Source: Demequina lignilytica (lineage in GTDB: Bacteria; Actinomycetota; Actinomycetes; Actinomycetales; Demequinaceae). From it: DNA of 64,000 bases. The notes beneath the pieces were generated by a model. That model had not been told where the DNA came from, searched no databases, and saw only the letters and a program-made list of their open reading frames with translations. Location of the stretch: positions 62,001 through 126,000 of the forward strand of contig NZ_JAUHPX010000007.1 of NCBI RefSeq assembly GCF_030418305.1. The letters run 5' to 3'. Position 1 is the stretch's first letter; every line of letters starts with the position of its first letter. Positions 42,998-51,622 of this stretch are shown here, one piece after another. The translations under genes were made by a program, and so were the position numbers.

Positions 42998-44296
42998 TCA
43001 CGCGGGGCGGGCGGCCCTCCACTGCCGCAGGTACGCCTTGCCGTAGTCGTTGCCGTTCGGCAGGCGCAGCGTGGTGTGCACGTGGAAGCGCTGCGGCACC
43101 CGGTTCGACAGCCAGACTCCCGCGTGGTGGTCGAGCTCGGCGAGGATCACCGGGCTCTGGATACGGAAGTAGAACGGCTGCGATCCATCCGTGGCGCCGT
43201 ACCAGGCAAGATGAGTCTCGGGGAGATAGTCGGCCACCTCGGAGAGCGCACGCTCGCGCTGCGCGTCCGGCAGCAGCAGGAGGAAGTCCTCCACGATCGC
43301 GCGCAGCAGCACCCGCTGCGCCGACGTGAGCCGGTCCGCGCGGATCCCCTCGTACGGGATCACGCGGTTGTCGCGGAAGGCCCCGGCGAGGTGGCGTTCG
43401 TCCGCCGGGTGCACGCGGCCCTCCGGCATGGCGGGATCGAGCACGGTGGCGTAGACGACCGCCTCGCCGCGCTGCTCGGCCGAGAGCGACTCCGCCAGCT
43501 CGATCGCCAGCCGCTCGCGCGCGTCGAACAGGGGGGCGCGCTCGCCGTCCGACAGCGCCGGCTCCGCACCGATGAAGACGGGCGCGATCACCTGGCGCCC
43601 TCCGACGAACACGACGTTGAGCGCGAGGTGATGACCGAAGAGCTGCCAGCCCCACGGCGCGTCGACGGAGGGGGTGCCGTACAGCGCGATCCAGTAGGAG
43701 CGGTCGTTCATCAGCGTCTCGAGGCCGGTCAGCTCCCCCAGGTAGCCGTTCAGCTCCATCGCCTCGCGGGCGCGGGCGTAGCCCGCGGTGCTCAGAGACG
43801 CCCGCATGAGCGCGTGGACGGCCTCGACCACCGCATCGTCCTGCTCCTCGAGCCGCAGTCCCACGCGGTGGATCACGAACTCGGGGTTGGACCAGGCGCG
43901 CCAGTCGGGCGCGTCGAGATCGTGCAGCAGCGCCTCCCGGCGCTCAGCATCGAGCAGGTCCACGAGCACCCGCGCCGCGTCGACCGGCTCGGGATCGTTC
44001 GGACGCGCCTCACCCAGCGGGTGCACGCCGTCGCGCACCACACCCCCGGTGGTGATGCCGACGAACGGCTGCTCGTAGAGCGACCGCCAGTCACCCAGGA
44101 GCGCCTGGACGAAGTCCGGGCTGCGCTTGATGGCGGAGAACTCGTCGACGCCCATGCCCCGCCACGGCGCGAGCTTCTCATCGTCGAGCGGGTACAGGAA
44201 CGCGGTGTACGAGTCCTGCGAGAGCGTGACGGCCTCCTCCCGCGCCGTGACGCGCGCGGTCGAGAACGAGCCGTCGATGTCGTGGTCGGCGGTCAT
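42998..44296 (-). CDS. DUF3500 family protein
   Basis: A 432-residue protein with features of DUF3500: a long helical N-terminal part, then WQLFGHHLALNVVFVGGRQVIAPVFIGAEP with the His pair, and the C-terminal DYGKAYLRQW. There is no signal peptide. No enzymatic activity is established for the family that I know of; conserved His and Asp residues suggest a hydrolase. The ATG at 44296 follows AAGGAGG. It is encoded with a peptide-type ABC importer and the MetE-like protein, implying a shared substrate. Confidence 0.8.
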   Translation of the reverse strand: MTADHDIDGSFSTARVTAREEAVTLSQDSYTAFLYPLDDEKLAPWRGMGVDEFSAIKRSPDFVQALLGDWRSLYEQPFVGITTGGVVRDGVHPLGEARPNDPEPVDAARVLVDLLDAERREALLHDLDAPDWRAWSNPEFVIHRVGLRLEEQDDAVVEAVHALMRASLSTAGYARAREAMELNGYLGELTGLETLMNDRSYWIALYGTPSVDAPWGWQLFGHHLALNVVFVGGRQVIAPVFIGAEPALSDGERAPLFDARERLAIELAESLSAEQRGEAVVYATVLDPAMPEGRVHPADERHLAGAFRDNRVIPYEGIRADRLTSAQRVLLRAIVEDFLLLLPDAQRERALSEVADYLPETHLAWYGATDGSQPFYFRIQSPVILAELDHHAGVWLSNRVPQRFHVHTTLRLPNGNDYGKAYLRQWRAARPA

Positions 44297-44345
44297 GCCG
44301 AGCCTCCTTCCGGGATCCGGACCGTCGGCCGGGGACAGGGTCAGG

Positions 44346-45230
44346 TCAGCGGGAGGCGACCAGGTCGCCCTCCGGGGCCGGCTGGTCGCCGCGCTCCCGT
44401 CGCGCGGCGCGCGCGGCGCGACGCTCCTCCCGGCCCTCGGGGTGGGACGCCGGGCTGGCGGCGAGCAGCGTCCGGGTGTACGGGTGGTGGGGGTCCGCGA
44501 ACAGCTCGGCCGCGCCGCCCTGCTCGACGAGGACGCCCTTCTTGAGCACGCCGATGCGGTCGCAGATGTGCCGCACCACGCCCAGGTCGTGCGCGATGAA
44601 CAGGTAGCTGACCCCGCTCGCGGCCTGGAGGTCGGCGAGGAGGTTCACGATCTGCCCCTGCGTCGACAGGTCGAGCGCCGCGACCGCCTCGTCGCAGATC
44701 ACCAGGCGCGGCTTGAGGGACAGGGCTCGCGCGATCGCGACGCGCTGCAGCTGGCCGCCCGACATCTCCGCCGGGAAGCGCTGCAGATGCGCGGCCGAGA
44801 GGCCCACCTGCTCGAACGCCTCGACGGCGCGGTCGTGCCGGGCCGCACGGCCCTTGACCCCGTGACGGCGCAGCGCATCGGTGACCGCGCGACCCACGTG
44901 ATGGCGCGGGTTGAGCGACGCGGCCGGGTCCTGGAACACCGCCTGGACGTCGCGCCGATAGCTGAGCGGCGCCTCGCGGCCCATGGTGGTGATGTCCGTG
45001 CCGTCGAACTCGACCACGCCTCCCGACAGGGGCGCGAGGCGCAGGATCGCGCGCCCGGTGGTCGACTTGCCGGAGCCGGACTCGCCGACCAGCCCGTACG
45101 TCTCACCGGCGCCGATGTGGAAGCTGACGTCCTTGACCACGTCGACCTTGCGACGGCGGAGCGCGGCGGCACCGCCCACGTCGTAGGACACCGTGAGGTT
45201 GCGGACGTCGAGCAGCGGTCGGTCAGTCAT
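44346..45230 (-). CDS. oligopeptide-type ABC transporter ATP-binding protein (DppF/OppF)
   Basis: A 294-residue ATPase: Walker [11 protein letters not shown]-loop FQDPAASLNPR, signature MSGGQLQR, Walker B LVICDEAVAALD, and the C-terminal HPYT motif of oligopeptide-type ATPases. The ATG at 45230 lies 9 bases after GGAGG and overlaps the fused permease-ATPase gene by 8 bases. It is the second ATPase of the importer. Confidence 0.92.
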   Translation of the reverse strand: MTDRPLLDVRNLTVSYDVGGAAALRRRKVDVVKDVSFHIGAGETYGLVGESGSGKSTTGRAILRLAPLSGGVVEFDGTDITTMGREAPLSYRRDVQAVFQDPAASLNPRHHVGRAVTDALRRHGVKGRAARHDRAVEAFEQVGLSAAHLQRFPAEMSGGQLQRVAIARALSLKPRLVICDEAVAALDLSTQGQIVNLLADLQAASGVSYLFIAHDLGVVRHICDRIGVLKKGVLVEQGGAAELFADPHHPYTRTLLAASPASHPEGREERRAARAARRERGDQPAPEGDLVASR

Positions 45231-47202
45231 GGTGCGCACCCTCCAGCACGACCTCGTCGGTGCGGACGCATCGCACGTCCTCGGTCAGCGCGACCGGCGC
45301 CTCGAGGCAGCGCTCGGTGGCGAAGGCGCAGCGGCCCGCGAAATGGCAGCCGAGCGGCCACTCCCCCGCGAGCGGTACCCGGCCCGGGATGGTGGGCAGC
45401 CGGTCGACGTCGCGGTCGATCGCCGGGTGCGCGGCGAGCAGCGCCGCCGTGTAGGGGTGACGCGGCCGGTCGAACACGGCATCGATGGCGCCCTTCTCCA
45501 CGATCTGGCCCGCGTACATGACGGCCACGCGGTCGCAGGTCTCCGCCACCACGCCCAGGTCGTGGGTGATCGCGATCACGGCCATGCCGAGCCGCTCGCG
45601 CAGGTCGAGCACCAGGTCCAGCACCTGGCTCTGCGTGGTGACGTCCAGCGCCGAGGTCGCCTCATCGAGGATGAGCACGTCGGGGTCGCCCGCGATCGCG
45701 ATGGCGATCGCGACGCGCTGCGCCATGCCTCCCGAGAACTCGTGCGGGTACTGATCGAGGCGCCGCTGGACGTCATCGACCCCAACCAGCTCGAGGAGCT
45801 CGGCGGCGCGCGCACGGGCGTCCCGCTTCGACATCCCGTGGTGGGCGCGGATCGGGTCCGTGAGCTGCCGGCCCACCGTATGCACGGGCGACAGGTTCGA
45901 CTGCGGGTTCTGGAACACCACCGCCAGCCGGCTGCCGCGGATCGCCCGCATCCGCTTGTCGGACATCGCGGTGAGGTCCGTGCCGTCGAGCAGCACCCGG
46001 CCGCCCTCGAGACGCACCCCGGCGGGCAGCATCCCGAGCGTCGCGCGCGCGAGCATCGACTTGCCGGAGCCCGACTCGCCCAGCAGCCCGAGCACCTCGC
46101 CGCGGCGCACCGTGAGGTGGACGTCGTCGAGGAGCGGCACCGCCTCGCCGGCGGGACGGTCGAGGGCCACGGACACGCCGCGAAGGTCGAGCACCACGTC
46201 GCGCTCGGCGACCGCGGCGGCCACGCGCGCGTCGTGCTCCGCCCGGGAGGTCGCCCGGGCGGCCTCGACGGCCGCCAACGTGAGGCGCTGGGCCTTGCGC
46301 GCCTTGCGACGGGTCCGCCGGCGTCCCGACAGCGCGTCGTTGATGCCGTCGCCGAGCAGGTTGAACGCGAGCACCGTCACGACGATCGCGACGCCCGGCG
46401 GGATCGCCATCAGCGGGTGGTCCGCCTGGTGCTCGGCGGCGAACCGCAGCATCCCTCCCCAGGAGGGCTGATCGTCGGGCAGGCCCAGGCCCAGGAAGGA
46501 CAGCGCCGCCTCGACCTTGATGGCGTTGCCGAGGAAGACCGCACCCTGGACCGCGAGCGGGCCAGCGAGGTTGGGCAGCACCTGGCCGAAGATGACCTGG
46601 CGATGGCTCAGCCCCGACACGCGTGCGGACTCGACGTAGAGCTTCTTGCGTTCGGTCAGCGTGATCGCCCGCACCACCCGCGCGAAGTTCATGGAGAAGA
46701 TCAGGCCGATCGCGAAGATCAGGATGAGCATGCCGCGACCCAGGATGGCGATCACGACGAAGCCGATCATGATCCCGGGAAGGGCGTCGGCGACGTCCAT
46801 GCCTCGCGAGCCGATGCGGTCGTACCAGCCGCCCTTGTAGCCGAGGATCAGGCCGAACGGCACTCCGATCAGCATGGCGACCAGGACCGATCCTCCGGCG
46901 ACCACCATGGCGGTCCGCGCGGCGAAGATCAGCTGGCTGAGGATGTCACGGCCGAGGTCGTCGGTTCCGAGCAGGTGGTCGGCGGTGGGCGGCGAGAACA
47001 CCGCGGTGAAGTCGGTGTCGTCAGGCGCGTACGGGGCGAGCAGCGGGGCGAACGCGGCCACGACGGCGACGCCCAGCACCACGATCGCCGACACGAGGGT
47101 GAGCGGCTGGTGGCGCAGGCGCCCCCAGAGCTGGCGGGGTCCCGCGGCCTGGCGCGCGGTGGGGGACGATGCGGCGGGTGCGCCGACGGTGGGGACGGTC
47201 AT
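45223..47202 (-). CDS. fused ABC permease (DppC-like) and ATPase (DppD-like)
   Basis: A 659-residue fusion. The first ~290 residues are a DppC-type permease ([24 protein letters not shown]; five to six helices). After a basic linker ([13 protein letters not shown]) comes a DppD-type ATPase with Walker [10 protein letters not shown], signature FSGGMAQR, Walker [12 protein letters not shown], and a C-terminal oligo-domain with [18 protein letters not shown] cysteines. Fusion fixes 1:1 stoichiometry. The ATG overlaps the DppB-type permease stop by 4 bases. Confidence 0.93.
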   Translation of the reverse strand: MTVPTVGAPAASSPTARQAAGPRQLWGRLRHQPLTLVSAIVVLGVAVVAAFAPLLAPYAPDDTDFTAVFSPPTADHLLGTDDLGRDILSQLIFAARTAMVVAGGSVLVAMLIGVPFGLILGYKGGWYDRIGSRGMDVADALPGIMIGFVVIAILGRGMLILIFAIGLIFSMNFARVVRAITLTERKKLYVESARVSGLSHRQVIFGQVLPNLAGPLAVQGAVFLGNAIKVEAALSFLGLGLPDDQPSWGGMLRFAAEHQADHPLMAIPPGVAIVVTVLAFNLLGDGINDALSGRRRTRRKARKAQRLTLAAVEAARATSRAEHDARVAAAVAERDVVLDLRGVSVALDRPAGEAVPLLDDVHLTVRRGEVLGLLGESGSGKSMLARATLGMLPAGVRLEGGRVLLDGTDLTAMSDKRMRAIRGSRLAVVFQNPQSNLSPVHTVGRQLTDPIRAHHGMSKRDARARAAELLELVGVDDVQRRLDQYPHEFSGGMAQRVAIAIAIAGDPDVLILDEATSALDVTTQSQVLDLVLDLRERLGMAVIAITHDLGVVAETCDRVAVMYAGQIVEKGAIDAVFDRPRHPYTAALLAAHPAIDRDVDRLPTIPGRVPLAGEWPLGCHFAGRCAFATERCLEAPVALTEDVRCVRTDEVVLEGAHHD

Positions 47203-48143
47203 GCGGGCCTCGCCTGGGGGTTGATGAGTCCGTAGCAGATGTCGAGCAGCAGGTTGACGGCGATCACGAGCGTCGCGGTGAGCAGCACCACGCCCTGCAC
47301 GACCGGGAAGTCCTGGCCGATGGTGCTGGTGAGCATCAGGGAACCGAGCCCGGGGAAGGAGAACACCCGCTCGATCACGAAGCTGACGCCGATGAGGATC
47401 GCGAACACCACGCCCGCGGAGGCGAGCACCGGCACCAGCGCGTTCTTGACGCCGTAGCGGTACAGGACGCGACCGCGGGAGACTCCGGCCGCCGTGAGGG
47501 TGTCCGTGTAGGGCGCGGCGAGCGCGCTCACCATCGCGGCGCGCGTCTGGCGCGCGATGATCGCGCCGCCGGTCAGCCCCAGGGTGAGCGACGGGAGGAT
47601 CAGACCCCGCAGCCACCCCAGCGGGTCCTCGCTCAGGGGCACCCAGCCGACGATCGGCAACCAGCCGAGCCAGGAGGCGAACACCGTGGTGAGGATCATG
47701 CCGAGCCAGAACTCGGGGATGGCGATGCCGAGCACGGTGCCGCCGGTGAGCACCCGGTCGGCGGTGGTCCCGGGGCGGGTGCCGGTGTACACACCGACAC
47801 CCACCCCGATCACGAGGGCGACGATCATCCCGCCGAGGATCATCGACAGGGTCGCGGGCATCCTCTGCGCCAGCATCTCGGTGACGGGCAGGCCGGAACG
47901 GTAGGCGGTGCCCAGGTCTCCCGTGAGCAGGCCGCCGAACCATTCGACCATCCGCTCGAGCGGAGGGCGGTCGAGCCCGAGCTGCTGCTCCACCTGAGCG
48001 ATCGACTCCGGCGTGGCGGCCACCCCGAGGATGGCCGCCGCCGGGCTGCCGGGCACCAGGTACGTCAGCGAGAACACGAGCACGGACACCACCAGCAGCT
48101 GCGGCACGGCGAAGCCGAGGCGGTAGAGGACGAGCTTCCCCAT
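47199..48143 (-). CDS. oligopeptide-type ABC transporter permease (DppB-like)
   Basis: A 314-residue permease with six helices and the DppB hallmarks: LTYLVPGSPA near the N-terminus, LGLDRP, GDLGTAYRSG, and the cytoplasmic loop APYTDTLTAAGVSRGRVL. The binding-protein gene precedes it by 42 bases. The substrate class cannot be set by the permease. Confidence 0.93.
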   Translation of the reverse strand: MGKLVLYRLGFAVPQLLVVSVLVFSLTYLVPGSPAAAILGVAATPESIAQVEQQLGLDRPPLERMVEWFGGLLTGDLGTAYRSGLPVTEMLAQRMPATLSMILGGMIVALVIGVGVGVYTGTRPGTTADRVLTGGTVLGIAIPEFWLGMILTTVFASWLGWLPIVGWVPLSEDPLGWLRGLILPSLTLGLTGGAIIARQTRAAMVSALAAPYTDTLTAAGVSRGRVLYRYGVKNALVPVLASAGVVFAILIGVSFVIERVFSFPGLGSLMLTSTIGQDFPVVQGVVLLTATLVIAVNLLLDICYGLINPQARPA

Positions 48144-48185
48144 CGAAGATCTCCTAGGGTCGGACGAGGGTCACGCTACCGGCGG

Positions 48186-49748
48186 TCACTCGCCGGCGGG
48201 GCGAAGGTCGCGGTAGTTGATCAGCACGGTCTCGTACGGCTGGCTGGGCACGTCCGCGCCGGTGACGTTGTCGCTGTTGACCACCACCTGCTCCTCGCTG
48301 GCGATGTGGGCGCAGGTGAGCGCCTCGTCGGCGATGACCTTGGTGACCTCGGCCCACAGCGCGTCCGCCTCCTCCGACGCGCCCGCGGCGATCGCCGCGT
48401 CGGCGGCCGCCTTGAGCTCGTCGCTCTCGACGCCCGAGGGGTTGCCGGGGGCGTCCGCCGCGAACCACGACGCGTACCAGTCGTACGGGGTCAGCTCGTC
48501 GTTCGAGCCGAGACCGATCGGGTACTTGCCGGAGTTCCACTCGGAGAAGTACTGCGGCGGCGGCGCCTCCTGGACGGCGATCTCGATGCCGATCTCGCCC
48601 ATCTGCTCGGCGTAGATGGTGATCTGCTTGTTGTTGAAGACGGTCGACATCATCTCGCCCGAGATCGACGGGCTGCCCGCCTCGGCCATCAGCGACTCGG
48701 CCATGCCGAGGTCGTGGGTGTAGCCCGTGACCTCGGGGTTGTAGCCGGGCGTGCCCTCCGCGAAGTGCTGCGTCGTGACGGTGACGTCGGGCTCGAGGTC
48801 GGCGACCACCTGGGTGTCGATCGCGTAGCACGCCGCCTGGCGGACCTTCACGTCCTCGAACAGCCCGCCGGGACCACGGTCGAAGAACATCGGGTTGTTG
48901 CGGATCGCGGGGTACGTGACCAGCTGGAAGCCGCCCGCGCCCTCGAAGGTGCTCCACTGGTCGACCTCGGAGTCGGTGATGTCGATCTCGCCGTTGATCA
49001 TCGCGGTGGTGGCGGCGTTGTCCTCCTGGATCGCGAAGAGCTGGACGGTCTCATAGGCCGGGACCTCGTCCCAGTAGCCGTCGTACGCGACGAAGGCCAT
49101 GCGCGTGCCCGCGATCGACGCGGCCTCGTCGTAGGCCCACGGTCCGGTGCCGACAGGCGTCTGGGCGATGGTGCCCGCCTCGATCGCCGCGGGGCTCGCC
49201 ATCGGGGCCGCGCGCGTCGAGAGCGTGGTGAGCAGCGACGGCGACGGCTGCGCGAGGTTGAAGGTGACCGTCAGGTCGTCGACCACGTCGATCGACGTGA
49301 TGACCTGGAACGGACCCGCGTAGGGACCGGGCGTCGACTGGATCAGCTCGATGTTCGCCTTGACGGCCTCGGCGTCGAACGGGGTGCCGTCGTGGAAGGT
49401 CACGCCGTCCTGCAGCGTCAGCGTGAGCGCCGTGTCGGTCTGCTCCCACGAGGCGGCGAGCATCGGCTCGACGGCGCCGCCCTCGCCCAGCTGGGTGAGG
49501 TTCTCGTACGGCACGCGCATGTAGCCGGCCTCCATCTCGGCGCCGGGCGCCCAGCTCTCGGGGAAGCCGCCCCAGTTGACGCGCAGCACGGAGCCGGCGA
49601 CCACGCCGGATGCCGATGCGGTCTCCGACGTCTCAGAGGTGGGCTCGGGGGTGCCGGTCTCGTCGCTCGTGCCGCTGCACGATGCGAGCACCAGCGCCAG
49701 GGCCGTGGCCGGGATGGCCGTGCGGGCGAGGCGGATGTGTGTCTTCAT
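48186..49748 (-). CDS. ABC transporter substrate-binding lipoprotein (family 5)
   Basis: A 520-residue exported lipoprotein: signal peptide with lipobox LASC (C24), a Thr/Ser/Glu-rich linker, then the SBP family 5 fold (YENLTQLGEGG, LQDGVTFHDGTPFDAEAVKAN, the family-5 signature region). It binds the substrate that the adjacent permeases import. The ATG at 49748 is used; a GTG two codons upstream at 49754 sits closer to AGGAG. It begins the six-gene operon that ends with DUF3500 and MetE-like genes. Confidence 0.92.
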   Translation of the reverse strand: MKTHIRLARTAIPATALALVLASCSGTSDETGTPEPTSETSETASASGVVAGSVLRVNWGGFPESWAPGAEMEAGYMRVPYENLTQLGEGGAVEPMLAASWEQTDTALTLTLQDGVTFHDGTPFDAEAVKANIELIQSTPGPYAGPFQVITSIDVVDDLTVTFNLAQPSPSLLTTLSTRAAPMASPAAIEAGTIAQTPVGTGPWAYDEAASIAGTRMAFVAYDGYWDEVPAYETVQLFAIQEDNAATTAMINGEIDITDSEVDQWSTFEGAGGFQLVTYPAIRNNPMFFDRGPGGLFEDVKVRQAACYAIDTQVVADLEPDVTVTTQHFAEGTPGYNPEVTGYTHDLGMAESLMAEAGSPSISGEMMSTVFNNKQITIYAEQMGEIGIEIAVQEAPPPQYFSEWNSGKYPIGLGSNDELTPYDWYASWFAADAPGNPSGVESDELKAAADAAIAAGASEEADALWAEVTKVIADEALTCAHIASEEQVVVNSDNVTGADVPSQPYETVLINYRDLRPAGE

Positions 49749-49886
49749 TGCCACTGCTGCTCCTGTCTTCGCTCCATTGCGAATGCGATGCACCCGGGTT
49801 GTGCATCGTCCTCGGCGTCCCGGTTCCTTCATCTCGTGGCGGTGTCGGCACCATCGCCGTCGCGCCCTCGACTCCCGGGAGGCCTC

Positions 49887-49916
49887 GTGTGCGAAATCGT
49901 ATGCGAAGTTGTGCGA
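49887..49916. promoter_or_regulatory. triple TGCGA direct repeats upstream of the ABC operon
   Basis: GTGTGCGA, GTATGCGA and TTGTGCGA follow each other at 12- and 10-base steps, close to a helical turn, about 140 bases upstream of the binding-protein start. They match half-sites of the gntR palindrome. Confidence 0.55.
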
Positions 49917-49986
49917 GAAAGCCAGGCCCGCCGTCGAGGGACTTTGGTCCCGATTCGGTAACGGCCCCTCGCCGCCCCCCTTCGCA

Positions 49987-50094
49987 CCCCCGGACGGCCC
50001 GCACGGGATCGGGCGAGACGCGCCGGCGAGAACCGGCGCATCGTGCCTCCGCCGCGGCGTGTCGCCGCGAGATCCGTGCGGGCCGTCCGGAGGG
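49987..50094. other. long inverted repeat able to fold as a three-way junction
   Basis: A 17-bp perfect stem (49990-50006 with 50074-50090), extendable at both ends across single bulges, encloses two 6-bp hairpins: CGCCGG-N6-CCGGCG (50021-50038) and GCGGCG-TGT-CGCCGC (50054-50068). It begins 9 bases after the amidohydrolase stop in the 354-base gap before the ABC operon. The gap otherwise holds only the TGCGA repeats. It could be a terminator, an mRNA end-protecting structure or a small RNA. Confidence 0.7.
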
Positions 50095-50102
50095 GCGGGC
50101 CA

Positions 50103-51149
50103 TCAGACCGCCAGGTTGAACATCTTCTTGGCGTTGCCGAACAGGATCGCCTCGCGATCCTCCTCGGAGATGTCCAGCGTGTTCTTCACGAAGTCGACCC
50201 CCTGGCTCATCCAGGAGTAGAAGACCGGGAAGCTCGACCCGAACATGTAGTGGTCGGCGCCGTTGATGCGCAGCGCCGCCTCCACCTGCTCCTTGCCCCA
50301 CGAGTGCGGGTGGGTCATGTCGAAGAAGATGTTGTTCTCCAGGTAGGACTTGATCGCCTCGCCGCCCGTGGGGTCGAGCCGCTGCATCGCCTCGGCCTTC
50401 GGCGGGCGGTGCGGCGTGAGGAGCGCCGTGTTGGCGAACCAGTTGCCGCCGAACATCGTGTGCGTGAACTTGAGGTTGGGGTACCTGCCGAACATCCCCG
50501 AGAACAGCTCACGCCCGACCGCGGTCGCCTGGTCCTGGATGCGGCCGAACTCGCGACGGAAGTTCGTGTAGTCGATGATCGAGCGCCACTCCACCGGCAG
50601 CGGCGTGTGGTGCACGATCACGGGCACGTTCAGGTCGTTGATCACGGACAGGTAGGGCTCGAAGGCCTCGTCGTCCAGGTACAGCTGCCCGTAGTGGCAC
50701 GCGAGCTGGACCGCCACGGCGCCGTTGTCGAGGCAGCGCTTGAGCTCGTCGACGTTGTCCTGGCCACCCCACGGCGGCACGCAGGCGGTGGAGAACAGGC
50801 GGCCGCCGGACCTCTTGACGATCTCGTGGGCGTTGTCGTTGACCGCCTTGCAGGTGTCGAGCCGCAGCCACTCCTGCCACACGGGCACGCGCATGATGCC
50901 GTAGTCGACGCCCGCGTCGTCCATGGCACGGAGCTTGGCGTCGACGGAGTAGTCCCCCTCGACGTAGTTGAGGTTCTGGTAGCCCTTGGGCTTCTCGAGG
51001 ATCAGCTGCTTGCGGCCGTCCTCCATCTCGGCGACGGTGGCGATCTCGCCGAAGCCGCGCGGCGCCGTCGACAGGAAGCCGTCGAGCATGGCCGGGTTGT
51101 CGAAGAGGTCCTCGGGCAGGTGGTGGATGTTGATGTCGATGACAGGCAT
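50103..51149 (-). CDS. amidohydrolase-2 family (ACMSD/LigW-like) metal-dependent decarboxylase or hydrolase
   Basis: A 348-residue TIM-barrel enzyme of the amidohydrolase-2 group, which includes aminocarboxymuconate-semialdehyde and hydroxybenzoate decarboxylases. IDINIHHLP occupies the usual DxHxH position but reads D-I-N-I-H-H, so one metal ligand may differ. HHTPLPV, FTHTMFGG and FGSSFPVF supply the later His and Asp/Ser positions; the usual FGSDxP Asp is Ser here. Decarboxylation of a muconate or aromatic acid is inferred. The ATG at 51149 is well set. Confidence 0.82.
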   Translation of the reverse strand: MPVIDINIHHLPEDLFDNPAMLDGFLSTAPRGFGEIATVAEMEDGRKQLILEKPKGYQNLNYVEGDYSVDAKLRAMDDAGVDYGIMRVPVWQEWLRLDTCKAVNDNAHEIVKRSGGRLFSTACVPPWGGQDNVDELKRCLDNGAVAVQLACHYGQLYLDDEAFEPYLSVINDLNVPVIVHHTPLPVEWRSIIDYTNFRREFGRIQDQATAVGRELFSGMFGRYPNLKFTHTMFGGNWFANTALLTPHRPPKAEAMQRLDPTGGEAIKSYLENNIFFDMTHPHSWGKEQVEAALRINGADHYMFGSSFPVFYSWMSQGVDFVKNTLDISEEDREAILFGNAKKMFNLAV

Positions 51150-51192
51150 GGGTGGTTCCGTTCGTTCGGTCTGATCTGGGGGCGTCCCGGCG

Positions 51193-51202
51193 GGACGATG
51201 CG
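51193..51202 (+). repeat. intergenic copy of dispersed 10-mer GGACGATGCG
   Basis: An exact copy between the amidohydrolase start and the small frame at 51208-51324. Confidence 0.6.
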
Positions 51203-51207
51203 GTGGA

Positions 51208-51324
51208 TCAGAACGACGGCGGGGCGAGGCTGCGCCCCTTGTGGACGCCGCGCGCGAAGGGCCCTCCCGCGCCGCGTCCGCGGCGCGCGCCGGCCCCGGT
51301 CGCCGGGGTGGAGGTGGCGGGCAT
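51208..51324 (-). CDS. candidate 38-residue small protein
   Basis: A short frame beginning MPATSTPATGAG, with a Gly/Arg-rich middle (ARRGRGAGG) and a polar end (HKGRSLAPPSF). AGGGAG lies 5 bases upstream of the ATG and about 35 of 37 codons end in G or C, as in real genes here. It is transcribed toward the amidohydrolase, 58 bases upstream of it, behind a TGTGCGA site. I recognise no family. It could be a leader peptide or a small RNA- or DNA-binding basic protein, or a chance frame. Confidence 0.42.
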   Translation of the reverse strand: MPATSTPATGAGARRGRGAGGPFARGVHKGRSLAPPSF

Positions 51325-51364
51325 CGGTCTCCCTCGCATCGTCGCGGGCGGTCCGGAGGAACGG

Positions 51365-51375
51365 ATCGTGTGCGA
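51365..51375. promoter_or_regulatory. TGTGCGA site, amidohydrolase side
   Basis: ATCGTGTGCGA lies 41 bases upstream of the small frame and 216 upstream of the amidohydrolase. It is the same sequence as at 51476-51485. Confidence 0.5.
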
Positions 51376-51462
51376 AAGACTATGCCACGGAGCGCCACCG
51401 CTCCACCACGAATCGCTCAGCATGGCAGCGCCGCGCTCAGAGCTCGCGGGACTTTCGGCCCT

Positions 51463-51486
51463 ATCGCACTTGAAATCGTGTGCGAT
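51463..51486. promoter_or_regulatory. inverted TGTGCGA sites, dlh operon side
   Basis: ATCGCAC (51463-51469) and GTGCGAT (51480-51486) form a 7-bp inverted repeat with a 10-base spacer, about 140 bases upstream of the dienelactone hydrolase start. Control by the GntR protein is inferred. Confidence 0.55.
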
Positions 51487-51622
51487 TGCTCGTACGCTCG
51501 CATCACGCTTCACGGCCGATCACGTCCCCGATCGCCGGACGCCGCCGTCCCGGGCACCGCCGCCCGGGATCGCCCGTCCCCGCGGGACCGTGCCGGCCGC
51601 CCGAGACAGGAGACGGCGCCGG

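Noticed and set aside
49881..49920. Short tandem repeats as a CRISPR remnant or phage attachment site
   Set aside because: Only five to eight bases repeat, with helical-turn spacing and matching copies at other promoters, which fits operator half-sites.
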